NCBI RefSeq assembly: GCF_958298935.1
Contig: NC_084942.1
Coordinates: forward strand, 14,763,501 to 14,827,500
Reading direction: 5' to 3'
Length of the DNA stretch: 64,000 bases
Source of the DNA: Phragmites australis
Taxonomy: Eukaryota; Streptophyta; Magnoliopsida; Poales; Poaceae
The position numbers were made by a program, and so were the translations under genes. Below are positions 24,429-36,350 of the stretch, one piece after another; position 1 is the stretch's first letter, and the number at the start of each line of letters is the position of its first letter. The notes below the pieces were generated by a model that saw nothing but the letters and a program-made list of their open reading frames with translations, did no database searches and was not told the origin of the DNA.

Positions 24429-27400
24429 TGTCACACCCGATTTTAAAGGACAAAACCAGATACAGCTTATGTGTGCCCAGGATGTTCAACACATATAAGG
24501 ACGTCACAGGTGAAGTAACAAAAGCAATATTTTTATAGAATAAACGTTAAACTCTTACAACAATTGACATATATTGTCTTCTCTGAAGATATCTGCAGCG
24601 GAACAGAAGCACTGGTGCCCAACAACACTGCAGGTAATCGACTAGGAGACACGCGTCTAGAACGTCACAACCTCGTCTTGATAGTCTTCAACATCTTCGC
24701 TCACTAAGCTGCATCACATATATCCCATGATATAAGGAAAATAGCAAGTGTGAGCACATGGCACGCTTAGCAAGTGTGTGAAAGATAATGATATGTAGGC
24801 TTATATCAAGAATAGGTTAATTTGCATAAATGCGAGTAATGAAAACATATTTGGACTCAAAAAGCATTAAACAATTATTAAGTGAATGTAACTCATATAG
24901 TGCAACACTCAGCATACAAGGTTCCTCACCTTGCATACCATAACCGTTAGTACTCCCTGTACTAGAACCAAAACTACAACCAAACCCATAACCACAACCC
25001 ACTAATCATGTGAGGATCCAAGTCTCTCATAACCATGAGCACAACTGTTATAATAGTTTTACACTATGCAGAGGTTGTCCAGCTTTCCCCACAAGTCATG
25101 ATTTCCATGTTACCGTGTTAGCTAGACACTTAACACAAGCCAGTGGTGTCTATCCCGGAAAGTCACTTCAAAGTCATTACAAAGTTTCATCCAGTATGTG
25201 TATGCCCACTAGGTTTCACTACCGTCAAAGTGGTTTTCGCCCCACCCAGAAGCCCCTTTTGCGCCTTGTAGTTTCCAGAAAGTTTTCACCCTTCCCTTCT
25301 ACTACACATCCCATACCACTAACCAAATGGTTCTGGCCTTTGCCGTCTCCATACATCCACTCTTCCGTTTGGCACGCACAAAACTGATATCCACTAATTA
25401 ATAGGCCAGGTTGTCCCATACCAGGTCTCGTGGTTGGTACGATATTTCTTGGGTTGTCACTCCACAAACCAGTCCTTACTTAGGTCACTTGAGCAAACAC
25501 TAAGCCAACAACATAACCATCATCATCAACAACACTACTTTGCTCAAGGCCTAAGGTTCCATGTTGCTATACCATTAGCAAATTAACCACCATTGTTGCA
25601 TAAGTTCATTAATCAAGTATATGACACTTCACAGTATTCCAAAAGCATGGCTAAGCAATCTACCCACCAAAAATACCTGACCTTAAACCATCTAGGTTCC
25701 AAGGGATGATAAGGAAAAATCTAGAAAAAACCCTAACATCGGTAACTACCCATCATATTGATAGACATTGCATGCAATTTTGTAAAAAAATAGTTTAAAT
25801 CATAGGTTCAAGATGATCAAGGACACTTGCCTTCTACTCAATGCTGCTCAGTGTTGTCAAAATCTTGGTCTTGAAGTCTCTTGAACTGCTCCAAAATTTT
25901 ATCGACTAGTCGTGAGAACTACCGACAAATAACGCAAAGGAAAACACTAAGAACAACTTACCAAACATCATTAAAATACTTTTAAAACACTATGGTTTGA
26001 TAGGGATGATTTTAGAAACATTTAGATGCAAGAATCGCCTAAATCGAAGTTAAGATGAAAAGAGAACAGCTTTCGGGAGATATATTAGACTGAAAAGAAA
26101 ATGCTGATTTACCAGAACTATCTTCCTATGGGAAAAGGCTTTATTGCACAATCACTGTGTCAGGCTTGACAACATCATTGTGCAAGATTCAAGAAGTGTA
26201 GGGCAGACCAGACTTCGCTGACTAGGTTAAGGAGAATGATGTGGCGCTGACTTGGCATGCTCTGCAAGTACCATCTTGGCTTAAAGAAGGGATACGCTGA
26301 GATCTAGTCTTGACCATCCATGATGGATCAAAAAGGCCGAAGGTTACGCTTCTAGGTTAAGGATACTACCGGTGACTCTATGTAGCGGTGGTGGTTCAGG
26401 TTTCGTCGAAGACAGCGATCGGGCGCATGGCCACTGACATCGATGTTGGGCTTCGATGGCGTTTCAATGAAATGAGGGAAGCATGGTGTATAATGCGGAA
26501 AGAATAACTCAGTGGTATGGGGTTGGTTTTGGAAGGGTTCATCCGAGTTAGCGGCAAAATAGCAATGACTGCTGCTAGGTTTGGTGGTGACCGCGAACAG
26601 ACGCAACAATGAAGATGCTCGCGTTCCAGAAGATTGGCTATGAAATTTGAGAAACCGTATGAACAGAGATGTTCATATATCCCAGGAACACAATGCTATG
26701 CTATGGGTTTTGGTAGATCATCCCATGAGAGGAAGAAAGATCAGCAGAGATGATACGGGTGATGGTTGTGACATGCTATGGTTGGCAATCTCGTTCAGAT
26801 CGTGTCACTGCACAAATGGAGATGGACTCCTAAGATCACATAGAAGACTCGATGGGACACGCCGTGACTTGGTTGGTGCATCCATATGGCTTTTGGATTG
26901 ACGGGGAATGCAAATGCAAATCCGGTGCGCGCACATAATGCGTCCAGAAAACGGACATCGGGCATGTCGGCCTTGATCCCGGTGTTTTAGCTGCTCTACT
27001 GGCTGACCTGGTTGGTGAGGCCATGGAAAACATCATGGGACATGCACAAGTGAAAGGGCAAGATGAACGATGCACTAGTTGGCCGGAAACGTTGATGCCA
27101 ATCGGCTATAGCGCGACTGTCTGCGACAACAACGACCGTGGCGGCGTAGATCAGGCTTTGGCCGGGGCTAGAGCTTGGCTAGGGGCTTAATATGATGATA
27201 AAATAGTACCAAGGGATTAGAATAAGGGGTCCTCACCTTGCTTTGAAGGTCGAGGAAGGAGTATTTGCGGAGAAGACGACGAGGTAGCGCATCATGGGCG
27301 GCGGCGGCGGCTCCGGCGAACAACAGCACACGGTCAGGGCAGCAGTGACGTCTAGGCCTTTGGGGCATGGAAAAGGGGTAGGAGAGGGTGTCAAACTCTT

Positions 27401-28513
27401 ATTAATAGGGCTAGGGGCGGCTGGTTGAGGTGGAGTTCAAGCCGAACACGAATCGGATTCGAGTTCGAATCAGTTACGGTTTCTTTTTTCGCAGCTCTCT
27501 ATTCCAAGGATAATATCTCATCATTCAGACTCCAAATTGGACGTTTCTAGACTCTAAATTGTACTACACGAAACTATCTGCACCTTTGGTATTCATTGGA
27601 ACTTCTGAAAATGACATTTTGATTTTCAAAAATGAACCACAAGATAAACTGTTTGAACTCAGACTTATCTGCGCAGCACTAATTTTGGGAGCCATAACTC
27701 CTAGCTCCATTACCCAAATGGGAACTTCCATATGTTTAAATCGAAGCTCTCAACGAGACCTACAACTTTGGTATTGTCAAGATTTGCATTTGAGGCCGTT
27801 TTGAACTCCGAAACTTCATAATAATATGAGGCTGTCCAGGACTCCGTGAAAATTTGCGGATTTCTTGGATCCTTTATTGGGCCATCTAGAAGACTTGGCT
27901 AAGGGTTTGGACTTGAGCAAGATTGAGCTCAAAGACACTTTAGGTATATCTAGGGTTTAGAAAAGAAACTTTTGCAGAGAAATTTGAATATAGTTTGAAT
28001 TTGAATTGACCTTGGAGTGAATTTGAATTGAGCTTGCAGTGAATTTAAGAGAAACGAAAAATGATGTTGAACAAGAATAGGAGTACATAAGGAATTTGAA
28101 TTTGGATTTGGGTAGAATTTGAGAAAGAGGAGAGATTGTCTTTAAACAAGGATTTAGATAAGATTTGAATTGAGATGGAGAAGGATCAAGTATGACCAAG
28201 GATTGAATAGATGATGAATTCAAAGATTTGAATTCCAACCATTAAGATCCTTAACATATTTACTGCAGAGTTGTGTAAAAACCTTTTCAAAATCTTTTTC
28301 ACTCAAAACACCAAAGAGAAAGAAAAATAAAAAGAACTCTAATGCATTTTACCTGCCTCCTAACAAAACTCAGCATGTAATGCACAAGAAATAATAACCT
28401 ATATTAATTGATTGATTAAGAAAATAGGTTTTAAACCTATACTACTAGTGAATCTATTCAATAATCTTGAAATTTTTTAAAAAGTTGTAAATTTTAAAAA
28501 TCAAGGTGTTATA
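24429..28513 (-). mobile_element. Block C: long solo LTR, Tekay/Del-like
   Basis: About 4.1 kb. It starts TGTCACACCCGA and ends near GGTGTTATA (a decayed GGTGTGACA). It is related to blocks A and B and has no coding frame. The flanks are GGTGG (24424-24428) and AGTGG (28514-28518). TatN+ holds the same sequence without the insertion near 47557-47575, which gives an empty site and fixes both boundaries. The right third has the last stretch shared with block A (27559-27804) and then AT-rich DNA. Confidence 0.75.
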
Positions 28514-28699
28514 AGTGGCCTTGAGAATCTAGTAGCGGCAGACATGTAGGGTAACTAAGGAGGGCTGGGCGAAGTAGTGGCGACTTCGTTGTTCCCGGTC
28601 ATCGCTGTAGGTGACACAGGAACCAGGTGTCCCCGAATCCCGAGGCCAGATCAGCAGATGGCCACGTGGCGACCTCCCGCGGGGGTTATCTCCCCGAAG

Positions 28700-28966
28700 C
28701 GCGAGAAGACTAAGTCCCGGGAGAGGGTGCTCGGGGCCATGAACAGTGGTCCCCGGGTACCCGAGTTCCCCGATGACCCGAGAGGACCAAATTCCGGGAA
28801 GAGAGTGCTCGGGGCCGTAAACAGTGGCCCCCGAGCACTCAAGTCCCCTGACGATCGGAAATGCCGAGTACCGTGAAGGGTGTGCTCGGGGCTGCAAGCA
28901 GTGGCCCCCAAGCACCCGAGTACCCCAAGGACCCAAGGAAGTTAGTTCCGGGAGAGAGTGCTCGGA
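28700..28966. repeat. ~77-bp GC-rich tandem repeat (about 3.5 units)
   Basis: Units are marked by GTGCTCGGGGCC at 28727, 28805, 28882 and a variant at 28958 (spacing 78, 77 and 76). Each holds a near-palindrome around GAACAGTGG..CCCGAG. It lies within TatN-, and I do not find it in TatN+. Confidence 0.8.
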
Positions 28967-29622
28967 GCCTGGCGATGGCTTGTTGGAGGCGAAGTCGAAG
29001 GCTAGATGGGAGGGGTGGTCTTGACCCCCTCAGCCCTTGGCAGCGGCATGTCAGAGGTGAAGCCGAAGGCTAGATGGGAGGGGTGGTCCACGATCCTTCG
29101 GGTTCATAGCCACTACCCGGTGGGAGGGGTGGTCCTTGACCTCCTCGACCCTTGGCAGCGGTGTATCGGAGGTGAAGCCGAAGGCTAGATAGGAGAGGAG
29201 GTCCGTGACCCTTCGGGTTCTTAGCCACTGCCCGGCTCCGGAGGCAATCCATCTAAAGCCTGGCGAAAGTGTGTCAGAGGTGAAGCCGAAGGCTAGATGG
29301 GAGAGGTGGTCCTCGACCCCTTCGGCCCTTAACCGCTGCCCGACTCTAGAGGTAATCCATCTGGAGCCTGGTGACGGCGTGTCCGAGGCGAAGCTGAAGG
29401 CTAGACGGGAGAGGTGGTCCTCGACCCCCTTGGCCCTTAGCTGCTGCCCGACTCCAAAGGTAATCCGTTCGAAGCCTGGCCATAGCATGTCAGAGGCAAA
29501 GCCAAAGGCTAGATGGGAGAGGTGGTCCTCATCCCCCTCGGCCTTTAGCTGCTGCCCGACTCCGGGGGTAATCCGTCCAGAGCCTGGCAACAACGTGTTG
29601 GAAACTACTGCCACTTTTACCA
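28967..29622 (-). repeat. TatN- 108-bp tandem array, distal (about 6-7 units)
   Basis: The repeated phrase is GCCTGGCGACGGCGTGTC followed by GAAGCCGAAGGCTAG, at about 28967, 29041, 29156, 29260, 29366, 29474 and 29583. The regular spacing is 104-110 bp; the first units are irregular. The same unit is at 31590-31800, 45953-47345 and 50105-50640. At 108 bp it keeps frame from unit to unit. Confidence 0.9.
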
Positions 29623-29647
29623 TGCGTGTTTGAGTCATGTGGGCCAT
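29051..29647 (-). CDS. Hypothetical ORF of 36-residue repeats (TatN-)
   Basis: A 198-codon sense-strand frame through the 108-bp array. It begins MAHMTQTRMVK and then repeats a 36-residue unit with HLSHLAFGFASD and PGSGRIT-like phrases. TatN+ has the same VTQTRMVK lead-in (about 45780). It lies in the same frame as the decapeptide ORF at 29687-30382, separated from it by stops. The opposite strand is open too, so this may be a by-product of a GC-rich, frame-preserving repeat rather than a protein. I recognise no domain. Confidence 0.25.
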   Translation of the reverse strand: MAHMTQTRMVKVAVVSNTLLPGSGRITPGVGQQLKAEGDEDHLSHLAFGFASDMLWPGFERITFGVGQQLRAKGVEDHLSRLAFSFASDTPSPGSRWITSRVGQRLRAEGVEDHLSHLAFGFTSDTLSPGFRWIASGAGQWLRTRRVTDLLSYLAFGFTSDTPLPRVEEVKDHPSHRVVAMNPKDRGPPLPSSLRLHL

Positions 29648-29670
29648 ACCTCTTCCTATGGGGAGGGGGA

Positions 29671-29680
29671 TTTATACCCC
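29671..29680 (-). promoter_or_regulatory. Internal TATA-like motif of TatN-
   Basis: The minus strand reads GGGGTATAAA between the 30-bp and 108-bp arrays. TatN+ has the identical ten bases at 45735-45744, at the same place. It may be an internal promoter or chance. Confidence 0.3.
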
Positions 29681-29686
29681 TTTGAT

Positions 29687-30382
29687 CTATTGGTTGTGCC
29701 TCTCAGAGGCTAGTGTATCACACTTCTCTAGCATGGGGGCGTTTGCCTTCATGATGCCGGGGGATTTTGTTCGATAGGTCTTTTTAGAACCTCTCCGTCT
29801 GGCGAAGGTTTTTTGGAAGACATCCCCATTTGCGGGGGTTTTTGATGACTCCATCTTACGGAGGTTTTTGCAAGGCTGTCCATCATGTTGAGGTTTTTTG
29901 GAAGATATCCCCATTTGCGGGGGTTTTTGAAGACTCTCCGTATTGCGGAGGTTTTTGCAAGGCTCTCCTTCCTGTGGAGGTTTTCTAAGACTCTCCGCTT
30001 TGCGGAGGTTTTGGAAGTCTCTCCATTTTGGCGGAGGTTTGGTAAGACTCTCCGTCTTGCAGAGGTTTTGGATGATTCTCCGTTTTTGCCGGAGGTTTAG
30101 TAGTACTCTCCATTTTGCCGGAGGTTTTTGTAAGACGCTCCGTCTCGCAGAGGTTTTCAGAAGTCTCTCTGTTTTTGCCAAAGGCTTTGTAAGACTCTCC
30201 GTTTTTGCCGGAGCTTTCGCGGGATTCTCCGTTTTTGCCAGAGGTTTTGTAAGTCTCTCTGTTTTTGCCGGAGGTTTTGTAGGACTCTCTGTTTTTGTCG
30301 GTGGTTTTGTATGACTCTCCGTTTTTGCCAGAGGTTTTGTAGGTCTCTTTATTTTTGACAGAGGTTCTGTAAGTCTTTCCAT
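29687..30382 (-). CDS. Hypothetical ORF of Lys/Pro/Thr-rich decapeptide repeats
   Basis: 231 codons over the 30-bp array. Units vary around TKPLAKTESP and TKPPAKTESL; the product would be strongly basic and disordered. The sense strand of TatN+ gives the same decapeptide (for example NFTKPPAKTE near 44960), although its frame drifts. This is the sense strand of the element. Shared use in both copies favours a coding origin, but repeats with a period divisible by three stay open easily. It is downstream of gag, where pol would normally lie. No domain is recognised. Confidence 0.3.
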   Translation of the reverse strand: MERLTEPLSKIKRPTKPLAKTESHTKPPTKTESPTKPPAKTERLTKPLAKTENPAKAPAKTESLTKPLAKTERLLKTSARRSVLQKPPAKWRVLLNLRQKRRIIQNLCKTESLTKPPPKWRDFQNLRKAESLRKPPQEGEPCKNLRNTESLQKPPQMGISSKKPQHDGQPCKNLRKMESSKTPANGDVFQKTFARRRGSKKTYRTKSPGIMKANAPMLEKCDTLASERHNQ

Positions 30383-30585
30383 TTTTATCGGAGGTTTTGT
30401 AGGACTCTCTATTTTATCTAGAGGTTTTGCAGGTCTCTCCGTTTTTGCCAGAGGTTTTGTAAGATTCTCTGTTTTTGTCAGAGATTTTGTAGGACTCTCC
30501 GTTTTTGTGAGAGGTTTTGTAGGTTCCTCCGTTTTTGCCGGAGGTTTTGTAAGTCTCTCAGTTTTTGCCAGAGGTTTTGTATCCC
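29785..30585 (-). repeat. TatN- 30-bp tandem array (about 26 units)
   Basis: The consensus, on the plus strand, is GACTCTCCGTTTTTGCCGGA followed by GGTTTTGTAA. Units follow each other without spacers, with scattered substitutions and small indels. The inverted counterpart is at 44883-45620. Confidence 0.92.
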
Positions 30586-30599
30586 CTTTGGCATGTATT

Positions 30600-30920
30600 A
30601 GTGCCGAAGGCTCTACACACTATCGGAGCTACACAAGACCTTCTAGGAAACCTAGGCAGTCTTTCTTTCCAGGTGACCTAGGCATGCTACGCCTGCAGTG
30701 TGTAGGCTTGTCGTGCTCTCGAGGAAACACCTCCGGTGCACCGCAACACTGTCCACCAAGGGTGTGCCCTGGCGCATGGCATTTATATGACCTAAGCTAT
30801 GCAATACCTTCCAGGAATCCTATGCTTGATGTCTTTGCAGTGACCTAGGCATGTTGCACTCGCGGTATATAAGCATGTCGTGCAACGAGGATTCTTTGCG
30901 ATAGCATTCCTTAGAGTAGT
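30600..30920 (-). repeat. TatN- ~170-bp repeats (two partial units)
   Basis: Units carry CAGGTGACCTAGGCATG (about 30670 and 30840), the reverse complement of the CATGCCTAGGTCACCTG phrase in 32128-32709 and 44211-44870. Confidence 0.75.
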
Positions 30921-30949
30921 CAACATCTTGGATACCCCGACCTAGGAGT

Positions 30950-31530
30950 GCTCCCACCTGGACTTGGTCTCTAGGTATCCCCTTTGACCACACCTAGGAT
31001 ACCCCAAGCGAGCCAACATCTTCAGAAAGCCTGTCCACCCAGCGCCCTCCTTGGGCCCCTCAGGAGAAAGAGGGATCCAAGGAGACGGAAGGCTTCGGCC
31101 TGCGTGGAGCCTGCCAGCGCCTCCGACGCTGCCCTCACAACGCCAACTGCGCACAGGGAACCCCAAGCCCACCTCGTCCGGGGAGACATAGTCAGAACCA
31201 CTTTGGCCCCAAAAGCTGGTGCATCGGGCAACCTCGATGGTCTCCCAAGGGGGAAGAAGACCTAGGGGAAACCACAGGCTCTTGGACACACTGTCTTCAG
31301 CAGCGACCCTAATGACAACTCCATGCTCCGACGCCCCTGGGGGCACACGGGTGAGTCCTGCACGGACCAGGGCATGACCACAACACCAATGACTGCCGCA
31401 CCCTCATGACCTTTCGGGAGGAATACATCGGAAGGTAAGCAGAATACCTAGCCACAGAAGGAGTGGGCGAAGGATGGCGCAGGGTCCGGAGGCCTGGGGC
31501 CAACTCTCGGGCAAATCCCCGACCCCTCAA
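30950..31530 (+). pseudogene. gag: TatN+ gag remnant
   Basis: This is the C-terminal half of a Tat-type gag. It matches the minus-strand frame at 51000-51300 of TatN- (shared LLGPLRRKR and RRRKA phrases). The zinc knuckle at 31352-31396 keeps the H-x5-H-x4-C part (VLHGPGHDHNTNDC) but its first Cys codon reads TGA. A TAA follows in the FREEYIGR segment. It cannot make a complete product. The 108-bp repeats begin directly downstream, where protease and RT would be expected. Confidence 0.6.
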
Positions 31531-31589
31531 CCTTGCACCGTCGCTACCGACCTTACCAATAGTACCATGACCAGCAACGAGAACTGAGT

Positions 31590-31800
31590 CACGGACACAC
31601 CGTCGCCAGGCTCCGGACAGAGCACCTCCAGAGCCGGGCAGTGGCTAAGGGCTGCAGTGATCAAGGATCGGCTCCCAACTAACCATCGACTACACCTCCA
31701 ACATGTCGTTGCCAAGCTCTGGATGGATTACCTCTGGGGCCGGGCAATGGCTAAAGGCTGAGGGGGTCAAGCACCACCTCTCCTAGCCTAGCCACAGGCT
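31590..31800 (+). repeat. TatN+ 108-bp repeats, proximal (about 2 units)
   Basis: CCGTCGCCAGGCTCCGGACA and a second, more diverged copy at about 31695. They stand in the same place after gag as 50105-50640 in TatN-. Confidence 0.8.
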
Positions 31801-32127
31801 TTGAGGTCACCAAACCTCGCAGTAGAGGCCTTATTTCTACAAAGGTACGCCCGCTATTGACCACCAAGTGGTTTACCTAGTGATCCGTCTTTCATACGGC
31901 CAGGTTAGAGTCTGTTAGAGGCCTCAAACCTTACTGCTAGAAGTCTTTTTTCAATAGATAGCAACTAGGTAGAAGCAGTAGAACTTAAGTTACATTCTCA
32001 TTTAGCACGAATAGTTATATAACATAGCTATATTCTACGCTACTACTAGCTTCTTATTGCCAACAGTAGACTGCAAAACTTAGCTAGTATAACCATGCAA
32101 AATCCCTACACTCCTGCAGATGCATCG
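31801..32127 (+). other. TatN+ unique spacer between repeat arrays
   Basis: The AT-richer 31801-32001 segment matches the reverse complement of 49883-50100. The rest (32002-32127) has no counterpart in this window because the TatN- copy is deleted there. No ORF was seen. Confidence 0.6.
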
Positions 32128-32709
32128 TACCTAGGTCACCTGGGGGGCGGGTCTGCCCAGGTTTCCTGGAAGGCATTGTGCGGCCTCGGAAGTGTAGTTG
32201 CCATGTATCAAGGGATTTGCTTGATAGACCGTGTTGCGGCACCACCTGTAGGACATCTTCGGGTGGCGTGATAAGCCCACGTACCATGGATGTAGCATGC
32301 CTAGGTCACCTGGAAGGTAAGACTGTCTAGATTTCCTGAAAGGCATTGCGTAGTCTCGGTAGATAGTGAGGCCCACACACTGCGGGCACCGCTTATGCCT
32401 AGGTCACCTGCAAGGTAAGACTGTCTAGATTTCCTGAAAGGCATTGCGTAGTCTCGGTAGATAGTGAGGCCCACACACCACGGGCACCGCTTATGCCTAG
32501 GTCACCTGCAAGGCAGGTTATGCCCAGCGTGCCCTGGAAGGCATTTGCATAGCCTCGAGTGTCAAAGCCACGCCCCGGGGGATGTCCTCGGCGGTGGAGT
32601 TGCGGTACTCCGAGGAATGCTGTCGTAAGGAATCCTCGTTGCACGACATGCCTACACACCACGGGCGTAGCATGCCTAAGTCACCTGGAAGGCAAGGCTG
32701 CCTAGGTTT
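32128..32709 (+). repeat. TatN+ ~97/170-bp tandem repeats, left part
   Basis: The CCTAGGTCACC phrase is at about 32130, 32300, 32396, 32493 and a variant near 32670. The spacing alternates between about 97 and 170-177 bp; two 97-bp units (about 32300-32490) are nearly identical. The array is cut at 32709 by element T and resumes at 44211. Confidence 0.85.
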
Positions 32710-35700
32710 TGTGAGGAACCGTCCAAATAGTATTCTAATTAATCATCAGGAGGATCATTATTCATAATCACAATCTCGACGATTAACCAGAATACCATTC
32801 CGGTAGTCCCGGCACGTGTTTTGTGCCCAGGATCGGAACACATGCCTTCCAACTCAAATATCACAACACAGTTTTATAGAGAGCAAGTAATTAAGCTGTA
32901 TTACAATACTTAAACATGCAACTACTTCCACAATTTACAACAAAAGAGGAACCACAACAACTACGCAGTGGAAGATAAACCTACACAACAAAAGAGTATG
33001 GAGCCGTATGCCCTTACGCTCCATACCAAAAGTGCCAGAGTTCGGAGTAGAAGGTGCTACTCCTGCCCGCCACCCTGATCGGCAGGCACAAAGTAACCGA
33101 ACACTACCTCTTCCTCGCCAACCTGTGAACCTGAAACTTAAGGGCAGTACCGTTAGTACGAAGGTACTAGCAAGTCTTACACAGTATGAGTATATATATT
33201 ATCGACTCCAAGGATCATGCAGTTAAAGCTGTAGCAAGGATTAAGACATGTTTAAGTTCATTGAGCGGTAAGCAACTTAGACTCTAGGTGTAAGCAACTG
33301 ATTTAACCAACCACTGACTCAAACCCTGCCAACCAACTGATCAGAACAGATATATAAACAAGTGTATAAAAGTAAACCATTACCACCAAACCACCGACCA
33401 CATACCGACCAAACCACCCAAACCAACCATGCCACAACCCACATCGAAACTCTACGACCAAAACATGGTCTCTCGGTGGAGATAAGCGATAGCAATGCTC
33501 ATGATCGAGAGCGCGGCAGTTCGAACTGATTATACACCCTGCAGGGGGATACTCCTGGACCCACACGACACAGGGACCATACGGCTTGTGCCACCCGCTA
33601 AGATGCACACAAGGGGGTACCCGTGACAACCTTTCCCAACCAGGCCCAACCATGTGGATCAACCATAGCTCGACGCGGCGGTATTAGAACTACTCCCCGA
33701 GTAAACGAATACCGCTAAAAGCCCGGACTCAAACCAGACTCACACCGTCTATGATGAGGCCCACATGACCACGTCTGCGAAGGTAATCAGCTCGCCTACC
33801 ATTATATCAGCATGTGGTGAGTAAGGTAAGTGCTAAAGCCGAGTACACCGACGGTCGGTGCTTAATCGGTGCAAGCGGTTTACGGTGTCCGGGTTCCCTC
33901 CCCGAACTGCCTGAGGACTCCTCGTGAGCAGATGACACCCCTAATACCGCCCACACCTCATCTCAACTCACCACTCACCAAACCGACTCATCATCAACAC
34001 AACCACAAATGTGAACAGGTAATAAGCCCTAGGCTCGCGACAACGGTGGACACCGTCATCGACTTCTACCGGAAAGCCTAAGTACCACTAAGTATAGCGA
34101 ACTATAATTAGACCTCGACGACACCACTAAGCTCCTAGGAATAACACATGACACGTGACCGAAATGGGATAATGCATCGGCATAGGTTCTACCCAACTCG
34201 GTACCCGACACATGCAATGTATACATAAGCGTAGATAACATATTAGATTTCGAATTGACATGGTGAAATATGATAGATGCTTGCCTTGCTGCCCTAGCTG
34301 CTGCTCACAGCTACCCGAACCACGATCACCACCGTTAGAACCTCCGGGAATAGCCTCGCTCGCCTCTATCGTCGAATCGACGTTCTCTATAAGAATAATC
34401 GCATGCAATGATGAGTATGAAAGCCATGCAACAGCGAAGGTGACATGCATTATTCCCTGCGCTTAAAACATCAAATATTTCCTAATTGCAATTAGCGTTA
34501 ACCATTTAAACATTTCCCAAAATACTTTGAAGCATAAACCAAAGCTTAAACCAAACTGGAAATATAATTATGCTTAACATGAGGGTGTATATTTTTACTG
34601 AATAGGACACAATTTAGCAAGATTCACAAAATTAGATTCATCAATTTTGGAGCTACCAAGATTTAATTATGAATTATCAAAGCTTAAACTTGTTTCATTT
34701 ATTCAATAAATTACAGCACACATTTCATGCCCACTGGTATTTTTAATGGGTAGAACATGCCATAACAAAGCCAAGAAAATTGATTTCACAATTTTTGGAG
34801 CTATATACATTTTTCCACGCATTATACAAGCTATCAGCCGATTTATCAAATCATATCTAAATCTATTTGTATTTTCCATTTAAACCGGATATTAAATAGC
34901 CCCAACCCTTTTTCTACTGGTACCGATCTAGCCCAAGCCACTGACCACGGGCCCAGCTCCCTTGACCAAAGTCAAAACCAGCCCATGGCCGGCGCGCGCG
35001 CAACAGGGAACGGTCGGCGGCGCTTGCGGTGGCTACCGGCGGCGAGCGGCGGCCTGAATGGCCCGGCCGAGGGTGGCAACAGCACTAGCATGAGCACGCG
35101 GTTATGGTGGGGGCACACGTCGATGTCAGCGATGGCCGGAGCACGGCGAGCGGCGACGAGGGGCGAAACTAGCACGACGGCGGCATGGTTGGCGTCGCTG
35201 GCGGCGAAACTGTGGCGCAACAGACCCGGACGAGGGCGCGTGGACCAAATGGTGTGGCCAAACGCCGAGGAGCTCGACGGTAGCATGGCTGGCGGTGAGA
35301 GCTATGGCGCGGCGGCAGCCAGTCGTCGCCGACGTACGCGCCGGCGATGGGACGGAGGGAAAATGACGCGCGCATAAGGTGTACAGGAGCATGGGGAAGC
35401 TCACCGTGCAGCGGGTTGGGCCGGAGAAGCGAGGACGCGACGGATCAACGGAGGACGGCGGAGCTTGGTTGCCGCCGTTGGGGAAGAAAGCGCGGACGGC
35501 TCCAATCCGTGCGGGAAACGGCCGGGGAAGGAGGGGAAACGGCAGAGGAGGGCCTTGGCGTCCTCCCTCGGTGCTCCACCCTGTTCGGGCTCGGCGGGAC
35601 ACGCCGGTGGCACGTGTTTTTGGCCGGCGGCCGCGGCTCTGCTTTGCTCAGCGCTGCGCTGCTCTCTGGACTCGCAGGTGCCACGCGAGAGGGGAAAGAG

Positions 35701-36337
35701 AGAGGGAAAGCAGAGGGCAAGGGGAGGGGGATAAGGCCTGGCGCTGATCTTTTGGCTGGCAACGTGGAGGTGGCCACCAAAGTCAAGTATGACAGCGCCG
35801 CTTGCTCTGTGAGAGCGGGAGAAGGGGGAGCAGAGAGCTGTGTGTGCGAAGGGGATGACAGGTGGGGCCGTGAACAGTGCCAGTAATGCAAATATCCCAC
35901 TCCACAGACCTTAACCAAATGGAAGCCTTCCCACTGCCCAAAATTGGTAAAACAAATTTTGTTTGAAACTAAAATTCATAAGGAACCCATTTGAACTTGT
36001 TTGACCCAGAATGCTTGAGCCAATTTTGAATAAAAATTGTTCAAAGATGCTATCTTTTCCATCTTGTGATGATTTTTATGCCTTCTAAATATTTCCCAAA
36101 AATTTGGGAAAATTCATTTATATTCTTCTCCTGGCATCTACTAATTTCTAAAATTCTCACCAGCCCTATGTTCCATAGAAGTTTTGGGAGATGCTTTACA
36201 ACGCATCAGTTAAACCTGGTTTAACCACATTCGGTTTAATCCTCATTGCATGTCTATACTGCTCAAAACAAAAACAAAAGATGCTAATGATGCTCATTAG
36301 CGCTTAATTACGTGTTTAGAAACTCTGGGCCATGACA
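32710..36337 (-). repeat. T 3' LTR (3,628 bp)
   Basis: It starts TGTGAGGAACC and ends GGGCCATGACA on the plus strand. A GC-rich tract (about 34980-35880) is open in several frames but is LTR sequence repeated in S and partly in the other LTR. An R/U5-side palindrome GTAC-n-GTAC lies near 33155-33170. Confidence 0.95.
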
Positions 36338-36350
36338 AACCTCCCTCCTT
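36338..36350 (-). other. T polypurine tract
   Basis: The minus strand reads AAGGAGGGAGGTT directly before the 3' LTR. Confidence 0.85.

Noticed and set aside
29785..30585. CRISPR-like array of 30-bp repeats
   Set aside because: Repeats abut with no unique spacers, units vary, no cas genes are near, and the context is a plant retrotransposon.
28700..32700. Subterminal repeats of a CACTA transposon
   Set aside because: No CACTA termini, no 3-bp duplication and no TNP2-type transposase. The arrays sit between gag and the 3' region of an LTR element in both copies.
34985..35886. Open frames of 130-180 codons in GC-rich DNA (a possible host gene)
   Set aside because: The frames lie within the T LTR, are open on both strands at once and recur in the other T LTR and in S. 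They reflect GC-rich composition.
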